Below, piece by piece: positions 16,183-24,237 of a stretch of DNA of 64,000 nt (position 1 is the first letter of the stretch; each line of letters starts with the position of its first letter). Source of the stretch: Roseiarcus sp963794155 (lineage in GTDB: Bacteria; Pseudomonadota; Alphaproteobacteria; Rhizobiales; Beijerinckiaceae); NCBI GenBank assembly GCA_963794155.1, contig CAWCCX010000008.1:434001-498000 (forward strand). The letters are read 5' to 3'. Position numbers and translations under genes: made by a program. Under the pieces are notes generated by a model. That model did not search any database. It was not told the origin of the DNA and saw nothing but the letters and a program-made list of their open reading frames with translations.

Positions 16183-17253
16183 ATGTCCGTCCGCCGCCTC
16201 GCCGAAGAGCAGCCGACAAGCTTCGAGTTCACGCCGGAGAACAGGGCGTGGGCGGAGAAGGAGCTCGCCAAATATCCTCCTGGCCGACAGGCGTCGGCGG
16301 TGCTTCCTCTGTTGTGGCGCGCTCAAAAGCAAAGCGGTTACTGGCTGCCACGACCGGCGATCGAAAAGGTCGCGGCCATGCTCGACATGCCCAATATCCG
16401 CGTGCTTGAGGTCGCAACCTTCTACACAATGTTCAATCTGGCCCCGGTTGGACGTCATTACGTTCAACTCTGCGGGACCACGCCATGTATGCTGTGTGGC
16501 GCCGAAGACCTCAAGGCGGTCTGCCGCAAGCGCATTGGCGAGCAGGGCCATGTGACGCCCGACGGCCTGTTCTCCTGGACCGAGGTCGAGTGTCTCGGCG
16601 CCTGTTGCAATGCGCCGATGGTCCAGATCAATGAGGACTATTACGAGGACTTGACGCCGGAGAACTTCGCCAAGCTGCTCGACGATCTGGCGGCGGCCCG
16701 GCCGGTCAGAACCGGCTCGCAGATCGGCCGAGTCTCGTCCGAGCCGGTCGGGGGATTGACCGCGCTATCGACGCTCTATGGCGTCGACGCGCGCCGCGCC
16801 CCGAGCACGCCAGCGCCCGCGAACGATCAACCGCCCATTTCTCCGGCCGAGGCCGCTGCACACGCACACGCAGAGGCGGAAGTCGCCCATATCCAGGCAG
16901 CGCTGGCGACCCTGCCCGCGGATGCGACGCCTGAGCAGAAGGCCGACGCGGTCGGCACTCGGCCCCCCGCCATCGAAGCCCCGGGCGGCAGCGGTCCTGA
17001 CGATCTGCAGCGGATCAAGGGCGTCGGTCCCGTCAATCAGAAACGCCTGAACGAGCTTGGCGTCTATCACTTCGATCAGATCGCCGCGTGGGGGCGGAGC
17101 GAGATTCGCTGGGTCGGAGCCTATCTATCGTTTCCCGGCCGCATCGATCGTGAGCAATGGGTGGTCCAGGCGGCCAAACTCGCCGCTGGCGGTAGTGCAC
17201 CCCAGGATGAGCAAACTCACACGCACCTGCCGACCGGTAAGATCGGGAACTGA
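16183..17253 (+). CDS. nuoE: NADH-quinone oxidoreductase subunit E with C-terminal HhH-like extension
   Basis: 356 residues starting MSVRRLAEEQPTSFEFTPEN. Residues 15-175 form the 24-kDa thioredoxin-like subunit that binds 2Fe-2S cluster N1a; its cysteines are in QLCGTTPCMLCGA (two ligands) and VECLGACCNAP (two ligands). After a low-complexity Ala/Pro linker (about 190-265, with an HAHAEAE stretch) comes a helix-hairpin-helix-like module, DDLQRIKGVGPVNQKRLNELG, and a short C-terminal segment ending in LPTGKIGN. Such extensions are known in alphaproteobacterial NuoE, but the HhH is not needed for electron transfer. The protein is about twice the length of E. coli NuoE. Confidence 0.95.
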   Translation: MSVRRLAEEQPTSFEFTPENRAWAEKELAKYPPGRQASAVLPLLWRAQKQSGYWLPRPAIEKVAAMLDMPNIRVLEVATFYTMFNLAPVGRHYVQLCGTTPCMLCGAEDLKAVCRKRIGEQGHVTPDGLFSWTEVECLGACCNAPMVQINEDYYEDLTPENFAKLLDDLAAARPVRTGSQIGRVSSEPVGGLTALSTLYGVDARRAPSTPAPANDQPPISPAEAAAHAHAEAEVAHIQAALATLPADATPEQKADAVGTRPPAIEAPGGSGPDDLQRIKGVGPVNQKRLNELGVYHFDQIAAWGRSEIRWVGAYLSFPGRIDREQWVVQAAKLAAGGSAPQDEQTHTHLPTGKIGN

Positions 17254-17256
17254 GCG

Positions 17257-18561
17257 ATGCTGGAAGACAAGGACCGCATCTTTACCAATCTCTATGGGCT
17301 CGGCGACCGAAGCCTGAAGGGCGCGCGGGCGCGCGGGAATTGGGATGGCACCAAGGCGATCATCGACAAAGGGCGCGACTGGATCGTCGCCGAAATGAAG
17401 GCGTCTGGCCTGCGCGGGCGCGGCGGCGCAGGCTTCCCCACCGGCCTTAAGTGGTCATTCATGCCCAAGAGCGTCGATCCCAAGCGCCCGCATTACCTCG
17501 TCATTAACGCTGACGAATCCGAGCCTGGGACCTGCAAGGACCGGGAGATCATGCGCAACGACCCGCACACGCTGGTCGAAGGCGCACTAATCGCGTCGTT
17601 CGCCATGGGTGCGCATGCTTGCTACATCTACGTGCGCGGCGAATATATTCAGGAGCGCGAACGCCTCGAAGCAGCGGTCGACGAGGCTTATGAGGCGCGG
17701 CTCATCGGCAAAGACAATATCCACGGCTGGCCCTTCGATCTCTACGTCCATCACGGCGCCGGGGCCTACATCTGCGGCGAAGAGACAGCGATGCTTGAGT
17801 CGCTTGAGGGCAAGAAAGGCATGCCGCGGATGAAGCCGCCTTTCCCGGCTGGGATGGGGCTCTACGGGTCTCCGACGACAGTGAATAACGTCGAATCAAT
17901 CGCCGTCGCGCCGACGATTTTGAAACGCGGCGCGTCATGGTTCATGAGCTTTGGCGCCCCAAACAATTTCGGCACCAAGGTCTTCTGCGTGTCGGGCCAC
18001 GTCAGTAAGCCCTGCAATGTCGAGGAGGCGATGTCGATCCCGTTCCGAGAGCTGATCGACAAGCATTGCGGCGGCGTGCGTGGCGGCTGGGACAATCTGC
18101 TTGCCGTCATCCCGGGCGGCGCCTCGGTGCGGCTGGTTCCCGCCGCTCAGATCATCGACTGTCCGATGGATTTCGATTCGCTCGCCAAGCTGAAGTCCGG
18201 CCTCGGCACGGCGGCGGCGATCGTGATGGACAAGTCGACCGACATCATCCGCGCCATCGCGCGCCTCTCATATTTCTATAAGCACGAAAGTTGCGGCCAA
18301 TGCACGCCGTGCCGCGAAGGGGCGGGATGGATGTGGCGCGTCATGGAGCGAATGGTCCAGGGCCGCGCGCAGAAGCGCGAAATCGACATGCTGCTCGACG
18401 TGACGAAGCAGGTTGAAGGGCACACAATCTGCGCCCTCGGCGACGCCGCGGCCTGGCCGATCCAGGGGCTCATCGCCCATTTCCGCCCAGAGATCGAGCG
18501 GCGCATCGATCAATATTCGGCAAACCCGCACAGCGAACCATTGCGGGTAGCGGCGGAGTAG
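17257..18561 (+). CDS. nuoF: NADH-quinone oxidoreductase subunit F
   Basis: 434 residues, 3 bp after nuoE. It is the NADH- and FMN-binding 51-kDa subunit: the glycine-rich GLRGRGGAGFPTGLKW (NADH/FMN site), the FMN-site segment NADESEPGTCKDR, the AGAYICGEETALLESLEG-type segment (here AYICGEETAMLESLEG), and the 4Fe-4S N3 ligands in ESCGQCTPCREG plus a later Cys in HTICALGDA. It accepts hydride from NADH and passes electrons to the cluster chain. The next gene, a DUF3291 protein, starts 4 bp after its stop. Confidence 0.98.
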   Translation: MLEDKDRIFTNLYGLGDRSLKGARARGNWDGTKAIIDKGRDWIVAEMKASGLRGRGGAGFPTGLKWSFMPKSVDPKRPHYLVINADESEPGTCKDREIMRNDPHTLVEGALIASFAMGAHACYIYVRGEYIQERERLEAAVDEAYEARLIGKDNIHGWPFDLYVHHGAGAYICGEETAMLESLEGKKGMPRMKPPFPAGMGLYGSPTTVNNVESIAVAPTILKRGASWFMSFGAPNNFGTKVFCVSGHVSKPCNVEEAMSIPFRELIDKHCGGVRGGWDNLLAVIPGGASVRLVPAAQIIDCPMDFDSLAKLKSGLGTAAAIVMDKSTDIIRAIARLSYFYKHESCGQCTPCREGAGWMWRVMERMVQGRAQKREIDMLLDVTKQVEGHTICALGDAAAWPIQGLIAHFRPEIERRIDQYSANPHSEPLRVAAE

Positions 18562-18565
18562 CGAG

Positions 18566-19033
18566 ATGACGAACCATATCGCCCAGCTCAACGTCGGCCG
18601 CTTCCGATATCCCGCCGACGATCCGCGCATGGCCGAGTTCATGAACAATCTCGATCGCGTCAATGCGATCGCCGAACGTAGCGAGGGCTTCGTCTGGCGG
18701 CTGAAGGACGAAACCAACAACGCGACCTCGATCCGCCCCGCCGGTGACCCGACGTTGGCGGTCAATCTGTCGGTCTGGGAAACCGTCGAAGCGCTTGAAC
18801 GCTTTGTCTGGGCGACGGTGCACAAACAGTTTTATAATCGCAACGGCGCCTGGTTCGAAAAGCCGATCGCGCCGCATTTCGTTATGTGGCCGATTCCCGC
18901 GGGGCAAGTTCCCGACCTCGAAGAGGCGATGACGCGGCTCGCGCATCTGCAGAAAAACGGCGACAGCGACTTTGCTTTCGGCTGGGCGCATCTGGCGCAT
19001 ATCAAGCTGTGGATGAGCCGGAAATGCGGATAG
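18566..19033 (+). CDS. DUF3291 domain protein inside the nuo operon
   Basis: 155 residues starting MTNHIAQLNVGRFRYPADDP, 4 bp after nuoF. The pattern fits DUF3291 proteins: AQLNVGRFRYP, EFMNNLDRVNAIAERSEGFVWRL, LSVWETVEALERFVW, and WPIPAGQVPDLEEAMTRLAHL. DUF3291 is a ferredoxin-like, antibiotic-monooxygenase-related fold whose function is unknown. It is not a complex I subunit. The tight spacing on both sides means it is co-transcribed with nuo. It may be an accessory or a passenger. Confidence 0.8.
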   Translation: MTNHIAQLNVGRFRYPADDPRMAEFMNNLDRVNAIAERSEGFVWRLKDETNNATSIRPAGDPTLAVNLSVWETVEALERFVWATVHKQFYNRNGAWFEKPIAPHFVMWPIPAGQVPDLEEAMTRLAHLQKNGDSDFAFGWAHLAHIKLWMSRKCG

Positions 19034-19055
19034 GCGGACGAATCGGAGCGACGCC

Positions 19056-19343
19056 GTGAAGATCGATTGTCAAAAGGATCGGCTCGAGGTTTGCCGCGCC
19101 GACCTCTCCGGGTCACGCTTCGATGACGTCAATCTGTCCGGCTCCGACTTTCATGACATCAACATGTCGGGTTGCTCGTTCGAGGATCTCAACATGTCCG
19201 GTTGGCGCGTCCGCAACGCCAATCTCGCTGGGTTGACGCTTGAGAGCGCCAATCTCGCCGACGCGTCGATCGCCGGCGTCGCGCTAGAAGGCGCCACGAT
19301 CGATGGAATCTCTGTTTCGGATCTATTGGCGCGCGGGCCATGA
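19056..19343 (+). CDS. Pentapeptide-repeat protein inside the nuo operon
   Basis: 95 residues from GTG 19056 with GGAG seven bases upstream. Nearly the whole chain is a pentapeptide repeat of the A(D/N)LSG type, from about residue 13 to 85 (for example DLSGSRFDDVNLSGSDF, then NMSGCSFEDLNMSGW), which forms a right-handed quadrilateral beta-helix. Two Cys lie near the N-terminus. It has no signal peptide, so it is probably cytoplasmic. Pentapeptide proteins can mimic DNA (Qnr, MfpA) but this one is far shorter than those. It is between nuoF/DUF3291 and nuoG with 22 and 12 bp gaps, so it is transcribed with complex I. Role unknown. Confidence 0.75.
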   Translation: MKIDCQKDRLEVCRADLSGSRFDDVNLSGSDFHDINMSGCSFEDLNMSGWRVRNANLAGLTLESANLADASIAGVALEGATIDGISVSDLLARGP

Positions 19344-19355
19344 GGCGAAGAGCGT

Positions 19356-21419
19356 ATGAGCAAGATGATCATCGACGGCAAGGAACTCGAGGTCCCTGCC
19401 GAATATACGCTTCTCCAGGCTTGCGAGGCGGCGGGAGCGGAAGTACCGCGGTTCTGCTTTCACGAACGGCTTTCAATCGCGGGCAACTGCCGGATGTGCC
19501 TTGTTGAAGTGAAGGGCGGGCCCCCAAAGCCGACCGCGTCGTGCGCCATGGCGGTGAAAGATCTGCGGCCCGGTCCAAACGGGGAGCCGCCGGTCGTGTT
19601 CACCAATTCGCCGATGGCGCGCAACGCGCGCAAGGGGGTGATGGAGTTTCTGCTCATCAACCATCCGCTCGATTGTCCGATATGCGACCAGGGCGGGGAA
19701 TGCGATCTGCAGGATCAAGCGATGGGTTATGGCGCCGACTCGTCGCGCTTCTCGGAGAACAAGCGCGCTGTCGTCGACAAGTTTATCGGGCCGTTGATCA
19801 AGACCTCGATGAACCGCTGCATCCAATGCACGCGATGCGTGCGCTTCGTCACCGAAGTCGCGGGCGTTCCTGAGCTCGGCGCGGTCGGCCGCGGCGAGGA
19901 TATGGAGATCACGTCCTATCTCGAGCGGGCGCTGACGTCCGAGCTGCAGGGCAACGCCGTCGACTTGTGTCCCGTCGGGGCCCTGACCTCGAAACCGACC
20001 GAGTTTCACGCCCGGCCGTGGGAGTACATCAAGACCGAGTCAGTCGACGTCATGGATGCGCTGGGCTCCTCGATCCGGCTCGATTCTCGCGGCCGCGAGA
20101 TCGTCCGCATCCTGCCGCGCGTCAACGATGCGATCAACGAGGAATGGATCTCCGACAAGACGCGGCACATCGTTGATGGGCTCAAGACGCAGCGGCTCGA
20201 CCGCCCGTATGTGCGCCTCGACGGCTCGCTCAAGCCCGCGAGGTGGGCGGAGGCGTTCGCCGCGATCGCCGGCAAGGTCGCCGCGACATCACCGTTCCGG
20301 ATCGGCGCGATCGTTGGCGATCTGGCGACGGTCGAGGAAATGTTCGCGCTCAAGGTTCTCTTCGCCAAGCTTGGCTCGCCCAACATCGACTGCCGCCAGG
20401 ACGGCTCGAAACTGCATCCAAAGTTCGGCCGCGCGTCTTACCTCTTCAACTCGACGGTCGCCGGCATCGACCACGCGGACGCCATTCTCATCATCGGGTC
20501 TAATCCGCGCCACGAAGCGGCAGTGCTCAACGCGCGCATCCGCAAGCGCTGGCTCAACGGCGGGGTGTTGACAGGGCTCATCGGCGAGCAGGCCGACCTC
20601 ACCTTCAAATACAATTACCTCGGCGCCGGGCCCGAATCGCTCGCCGCGTTCGCTGATCACCCGCCGGCCAACAAGACCAAACCGATGTTCATTCTTGGAG
20701 CCGGCGCTTTTGCGCGGCCGGATGGCGAAGCAGTTCTCTCGCTCGCCGCCAAGGCGGCGCTGTCGCTGGGCGTGGTGAAGGAAGGTTGGAACGGCTTCAA
20801 TGTGCTGCATAGCGCGGCCTCGCGTGTAGGCGCGCTCGATCTCGGCCTCGTCCCGGGCGAAGGCGCGCTTGAGGCGGCCGCGATGGCGAAGGCCGGCGCG
20901 CTCGACCTGCTGATCAACTTCGGTGCGGACGAGGTTGACATCGAGCCTGGCGCTTTCGTCGTCTACATCGGCACGCATGGCGATCGCGGGGCGCATAGGG
21001 CCGACGTCATCCTGCCGGGCGCGGCGTACACAGAGAAGACCGGCATCTATGTCAACATCGAGGGAAGGCCGCAGTTCGCCGAGCGCGCGGTGTTCCCGCC
21101 CGGAGACGCGCGCGAGGATTGGTCGATCCTGCGCGCTTTGTCGGATCCGATCGGCGCAAGATTGCCCTTCGACTCGCTCGCCCAATTGCGGGCGACCCTC
21201 GCCGCCGCTTATCCCTTCCTTGTGCGCTTCGACGCTCTTTCGCCTGCGGATTCGAGCGTTTTCGGCCGGATCGCTGCGCTTGGCGGCGGTGTGGACAAGG
21301 CGCCGTTCGTTCCGGCCATCCGCGACTTCTACCTCACCAATCCGATCGCGCGCGCCTCTCGCGTCATGGCCGAATGTTCGGCTTTGGCGCGGGGTGTTCA
21401 GCGCGAAGCGGCGGAATAG
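19356..21419 (+). CDS. nuoG: NADH-quinone oxidoreductase subunit G
   Basis: 687 residues starting MSKMIIDGKELEVPAEYTLL. The N-terminal 2Fe-2S domain (cluster N1b) has Cys in PRFCFHERLSIAGNCRMCLVE; the His-Cys3 4Fe-4S site (N5) is in NHPLDCPICDQGGECDLQD; a further 4Fe-4S site (N4) uses CIQCTRCVRF and the later Cys of DLCPVGAL. The rest is a molybdopterin-oxidoreductase-like domain that has lost the cofactor, normal for NuoG. Length is that of the alphaproteobacterial form. It carries electrons from NuoE/F towards NuoB. Confidence 0.97.
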   Translation: MSKMIIDGKELEVPAEYTLLQACEAAGAEVPRFCFHERLSIAGNCRMCLVEVKGGPPKPTASCAMAVKDLRPGPNGEPPVVFTNSPMARNARKGVMEFLLINHPLDCPICDQGGECDLQDQAMGYGADSSRFSENKRAVVDKFIGPLIKTSMNRCIQCTRCVRFVTEVAGVPELGAVGRGEDMEITSYLERALTSELQGNAVDLCPVGALTSKPTEFHARPWEYIKTESVDVMDALGSSIRLDSRGREIVRILPRVNDAINEEWISDKTRHIVDGLKTQRLDRPYVRLDGSLKPARWAEAFAAIAGKVAATSPFRIGAIVGDLATVEEMFALKVLFAKLGSPNIDCRQDGSKLHPKFGRASYLFNSTVAGIDHADAILIIGSNPRHEAAVLNARIRKRWLNGGVLTGLIGEQADLTFKYNYLGAGPESLAAFADHPPANKTKPMFILGAGAFARPDGEAVLSLAAKAALSLGVVKEGWNGFNVLHSAASRVGALDLGLVPGEGALEAAAMAKAGALDLLINFGADEVDIEPGAFVVYIGTHGDRGAHRADVILPGAAYTEKTGIYVNIEGRPQFAERAVFPPGDAREDWSILRALSDPIGARLPFDSLAQLRATLAAAYPFLVRFDALSPADSSVFGRIAALGGGVDKAPFVPAIRDFYLTNPIARASRVMAECSALARGVQREAAE

Positions 21420-21431
21420 GGCCGATCCGAA

Positions 21432-22607
21432 ATGAGCAGCACGACGCCCTCCCGGTCCCCTTCGCCGCCCTGGCCCGCGATTGTAGGGATCGGCGCGCTC
21501 GTCATCGTCGTTATCGTCGCCCTTTTGTGGCTTGTGGTCGAAAGCGGCGCGATGTCTGCGGTCGGCGAATGGATGCATGAGAGCGACGCCGGCTCGTTGC
21601 TGAGACATGTGCTTGAGAGCCTGTTGATGCTTGTGTGCCTTCTCCTCTCGACCGCGGCGTACATTTACATCGAGCGGAAGATCTGGGGCTCTGTGCAGTT
21701 GCGGCGCGGACCGAACGTCGTCGGGCCCTGGGGCGTCCTGCAGCCCTTCGCCGACTTTCTCAAGTTCATGCTCAAGGAGCCGGTCATTCCGGCAAGCGCC
21801 AACAAAGGCGTGTTCGTCGCTGCGCCGCTGGTCTCCGTCGTGCTTGCGCTCTCCGCTTGGGCGGCGATTCCGGTCGCCGATGGGTGGTCGATCAGCAATA
21901 TCAACGTCGGCGTCCTCTATCTCTTCGCCGTGTCGTCGCTTGGCGTCTATGGGATCATCATGGCGGGCTGGGCGTCCAACTCGAAATATCCGCTGTTGTC
22001 GGCTTTGCGCTCGGCGGCGCAAATGGTTTCGTATGAGGTGTCCATCGGTTTCGTGATTGTCACCGTGGTGATGTCCGCTGGCTCGCTGAACCTGTCGGAT
22101 ATCGTGCGCGCGCAGGACACGCAATTTGGTTTGCTCGGCTGGTATTGGCTGCCGCTATTGCCGGTGTTTGTCATCTTCTTCGTCTCCGCCCTTGCGGAGA
22201 CAAACCGGCCGCCGTTCGACCTGACCGAAGCCGAGTCCGAGCTGGTCGCCGGCTATTCTGTAGAGTATTCCGCCTCGCTCTTTCTTCTACAGTACCTTAC
22301 CGAATTGGTCTCCATATTGACCATGTCATCTATGACGGCGGTGCTGTTCTTGGGCGGCTGGCTGTCGCCGCTGCCTTTTCCACCTTTCACCTGGGTGCCC
22401 GGTCTGATCTGGTTTCTCATCAAAGCGTGGTCGGTGGTGTTCATGTTCTCCATGGTGAAAGCGTTCGTGCCGCGCTATCGTTACGACCAATTGATGCGGC
22501 TCGGTTGGAAGGTGTTCCTGCCGATCTCGCTCGTGATGGTGGTCGTCGTAGCCGGCGTGCTCGAATTCACTGGACGCGGCGTGGACGCTTCGGGACCCCT
22601 CGGCTGA
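21432..22607 (+). CDS. nuoH: NADH-quinone oxidoreductase subunit H
   Basis: 391 residues; multi-spanning membrane subunit at the interface of the two arms, forming the quinone tunnel with NuoB/D. Signature segments are ERKIWGSVQLRRGPNVVGPW and the acidic loop ALAETNRPPFDLTEAESELVAG. The start at 21432 includes a Ser/Pro-rich leader of about 18 residues before the first helix, slightly longer than average; a later Met is possible. It lies 12 bp after nuoG and 17 bp before nuoI. Confidence 0.96.
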   Translation: MSSTTPSRSPSPPWPAIVGIGALVIVVIVALLWLVVESGAMSAVGEWMHESDAGSLLRHVLESLLMLVCLLLSTAAYIYIERKIWGSVQLRRGPNVVGPWGVLQPFADFLKFMLKEPVIPASANKGVFVAAPLVSVVLALSAWAAIPVADGWSISNINVGVLYLFAVSSLGVYGIIMAGWASNSKYPLLSALRSAAQMVSYEVSIGFVIVTVVMSAGSLNLSDIVRAQDTQFGLLGWYWLPLLPVFVIFFVSALAETNRPPFDLTEAESELVAGYSVEYSASLFLLQYLTELVSILTMSSMTAVLFLGGWLSPLPFPPFTWVPGLIWFLIKAWSVVFMFSMVKAFVPRYRYDQLMRLGWKVFLPISLVMVVVVAGVLEFTGRGVDASGPLG

Positions 22608-22624
22608 CGGAGGAGAGAAAGGCC

Positions 22625-23119
22625 ATGGCTCTCAGGCTCGCTCAATCCGCCCGCTCGTTGTTCCTCGCGGAATTTATGGCCGCGCTCGCGCTTTCGATCC
22701 GCTACATGTTCAAGCCGAAGGCGACCTTGAACTATCCACATGAGAAGTCGCCCTTGAGCCCCCGCTTCCGTGGCGAGCATGCGTTGCGCCGCTACCCGAA
22801 CGGCGAGGAGCGCTGCATCGCTTGCAAGCTGTGCGAGGCGATTTGTCCTGCCCAGGCGATCACGATCGAGGCGGGACCAAGACGCAACGACGGCACCCGC
22901 CGGACGACGCGGTACGACATCGACATGGTCAAATGCATCTACTGCGGCATGTGCCAGGAAGCTTGTCCGGTTGACGCGATCGTCGAAGGCCCGAACTTCG
23001 AATTTGCGACCGAAACGCGCGAAGAGCTTTACTACGACAAGCAACGATTGCTGGCCAACGGCGATCGCTGGGAGCGGGAGTTGGCGCGCAACATCGCGCT
23101 CGACGCCCCGTATCGATAA
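22625..23119 (+). CDS. nuoI: NADH-quinone oxidoreductase subunit I
   Basis: 164 residues starting MALRLAQSARSLFLAEFMAA, with GGAGGAG upstream. Two 4Fe-4S ferredoxin motifs bind clusters N6a and N6b: CIACKLCEAICP (followed by the paired Cys) and CIYCGMCQEACP. The N-terminal amphipathic helix anchors the subunit to the membrane. It ends in the typical LDAPYR. A 185-bp gap follows before nuoJ, the longest within the operon. Confidence 0.98.
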   Translation: MALRLAQSARSLFLAEFMAALALSIRYMFKPKATLNYPHEKSPLSPRFRGEHALRRYPNGEERCIACKLCEAICPAQAITIEAGPRRNDGTRRTTRYDIDMVKCIYCGMCQEACPVDAIVEGPNFEFATETREELYYDKQRLLANGDRWERELARNIALDAPYR

Positions 23120-23304
23120 CAGTCTTCTTCCCTCGCGGGAGATGGATCCCGACCATCGCCCGTCGAAAGACGGACGTTGCCAGGGGACGCCTTTTGATTG
23201 GCCGGATGAAGAGTCCGCACCGCGAGAGGCGCGCCAACGAATGCGGCGCTCTGCGCCCACCTCTAGCCCTCATCGGGCGAGGGGCTTTTGACGAGAGGCG
23301 GGCG
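23120..23304 (+). other. Intra-operon gap between nuoI and nuoJ
   Basis: 185 bases with no credible gene. Near the end, AGCCCTC (from 23265) faces GAGGGGCT (to 23286) and is followed by TTTT (23286-23289), an imperfect terminator-like hairpin. In the middle of the complex I operon a full terminator would be harmful, so it is more likely an attenuator or mRNA-stability element, or simply degenerate sequence. Confidence 0.4.
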
Positions 23305-23907
23305 ATGCAGGCCGATGCTTTGTTCTTCTGGATTTTTGCGCCAATTCTGGTCGCGTCGGCCTTCGCCGTAATCACGGCGAGAAACCCCGTCCACTCGGTC
23401 CTCTTCCTGATTCTTTCCTTCGTCTGTGCCGCCGGCCTGTTTCTGCTGATGGGCGCGGAGTTCCTGGCGATGATCCTGCTTGTCGTCTACGTTGGCGCGG
23501 TCGCTGTCCTGTTCCTGTTCATCGTCATGCTGCTTGATGTGGATTTCGCCCGCCTTAGGCAGGGCTTCGTCGAATATCTGCCTCAGGGGCTGCTGATCGC
23601 TTTGGTCGTGGCCATCGAACTCATCTACGTCGTCTCCGGCCTTGGCCCATCATCCAGGGCCGCCGCGGCAGCGACGCCGGTGGGCACGCTCAGCAACACC
23701 GCCGCCCTCGGCGAGGTTCTCTACACCCGCTACTTCTACTTCTTTCAGGCTTCAGGAATGATACTCCTCACCGCCATGATCGGCGCGATCGTTTTGACCC
23801 TGCATCACAAGCCGGGGGTCAAGCGGCAGGACGTTGGCGCACAAGTCGCGCGCACCCCCGAAACGGCCGTCGAGGTCCGCAAGGTGCCCACGCGGGCCGG
23901 AATTTGA
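23305..23907 (+). CDS. nuoJ: NADH-quinone oxidoreductase subunit J
   Basis: 200 residues starting MQADALFFWIFAPILVASAF. Five membrane helices, with the conserved RNPVHSVLFLIL and AEFLAMILLVVYVGAVAVLFLFIVM segments; the latter contains the pi-bulge helix of NuoJ/ND6. The start is chosen by alignment to the family; the frame is open upstream to 23194 but that part is not NuoJ-like. It is part of the proximal membrane arm. Confidence 0.95.
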   Translation: MQADALFFWIFAPILVASAFAVITARNPVHSVLFLILSFVCAAGLFLLMGAEFLAMILLVVYVGAVAVLFLFIVMLLDVDFARLRQGFVEYLPQGLLIALVVAIELIYVVSGLGPSSRAAAAATPVGTLSNTAALGEVLYTRYFYFFQASGMILLTAMIGAIVLTLHHKPGVKRQDVGAQVARTPETAVEVRKVPTRAGI

Positions 23908-23919
23908 AGGATGAGCAGC

Positions 23920-24228
23920 ATGGAAATCGGCCTTTCCAATTATCTCACCCTTGCTGCGATCGTGTTTACGATAGGAATCGCCGGCATCATTCTCAATCAT
24001 AAGAACATCATCATCATTCTCATGTCGGTTGAGCTCATACTTTTGTCCGTGAACATCAACCTCGTAGCCTTTTCGACTTACTCGGGCGATTTGACCGGCC
24101 AGGCTTTCGCGCTCTTCATCCTCACGGTCGCCGCGGCGGAGTCGGCGATCGGCCTCGCGATCCTGGTGGCCTACTACCGCAATCGCGGCTCGATTGCGGT
24201 CGAAGACATCAATTCGCTGAAGGGCTGA
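23920..24228 (+). CDS. nuoK: NADH-quinone oxidoreductase subunit K
   Basis: 102 residues starting MEIGLSNYLTLAAIVFTIGI, the standard NuoK length. ATG 23920 has AAGGA nine bases upstream; an ATG three codons earlier (23911) would leave the same element almost touching the start, so it is less likely. Three membrane helices, with the key membrane Glu in SVELILLSVNINLVAFS and the second Glu in TVAAAESAIGLAILV. It forms part of the proton path (ND4L). Confidence 0.95.
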   Translation: MEIGLSNYLTLAAIVFTIGIAGIILNHKNIIIILMSVELILLSVNINLVAFSTYSGDLTGQAFALFILTVAAAESAIGLAILVAYYRNRGSIAVEDINSLKG

Positions 24229-24237
24229 GACGGATTC

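Noticed and set aside
20289..22124. A 611-codon open frame on the minus strand across nuoG and nuoH
   Set aside because: It is antisense to two clear complex I genes and has no family features; typical high-GC shadow.
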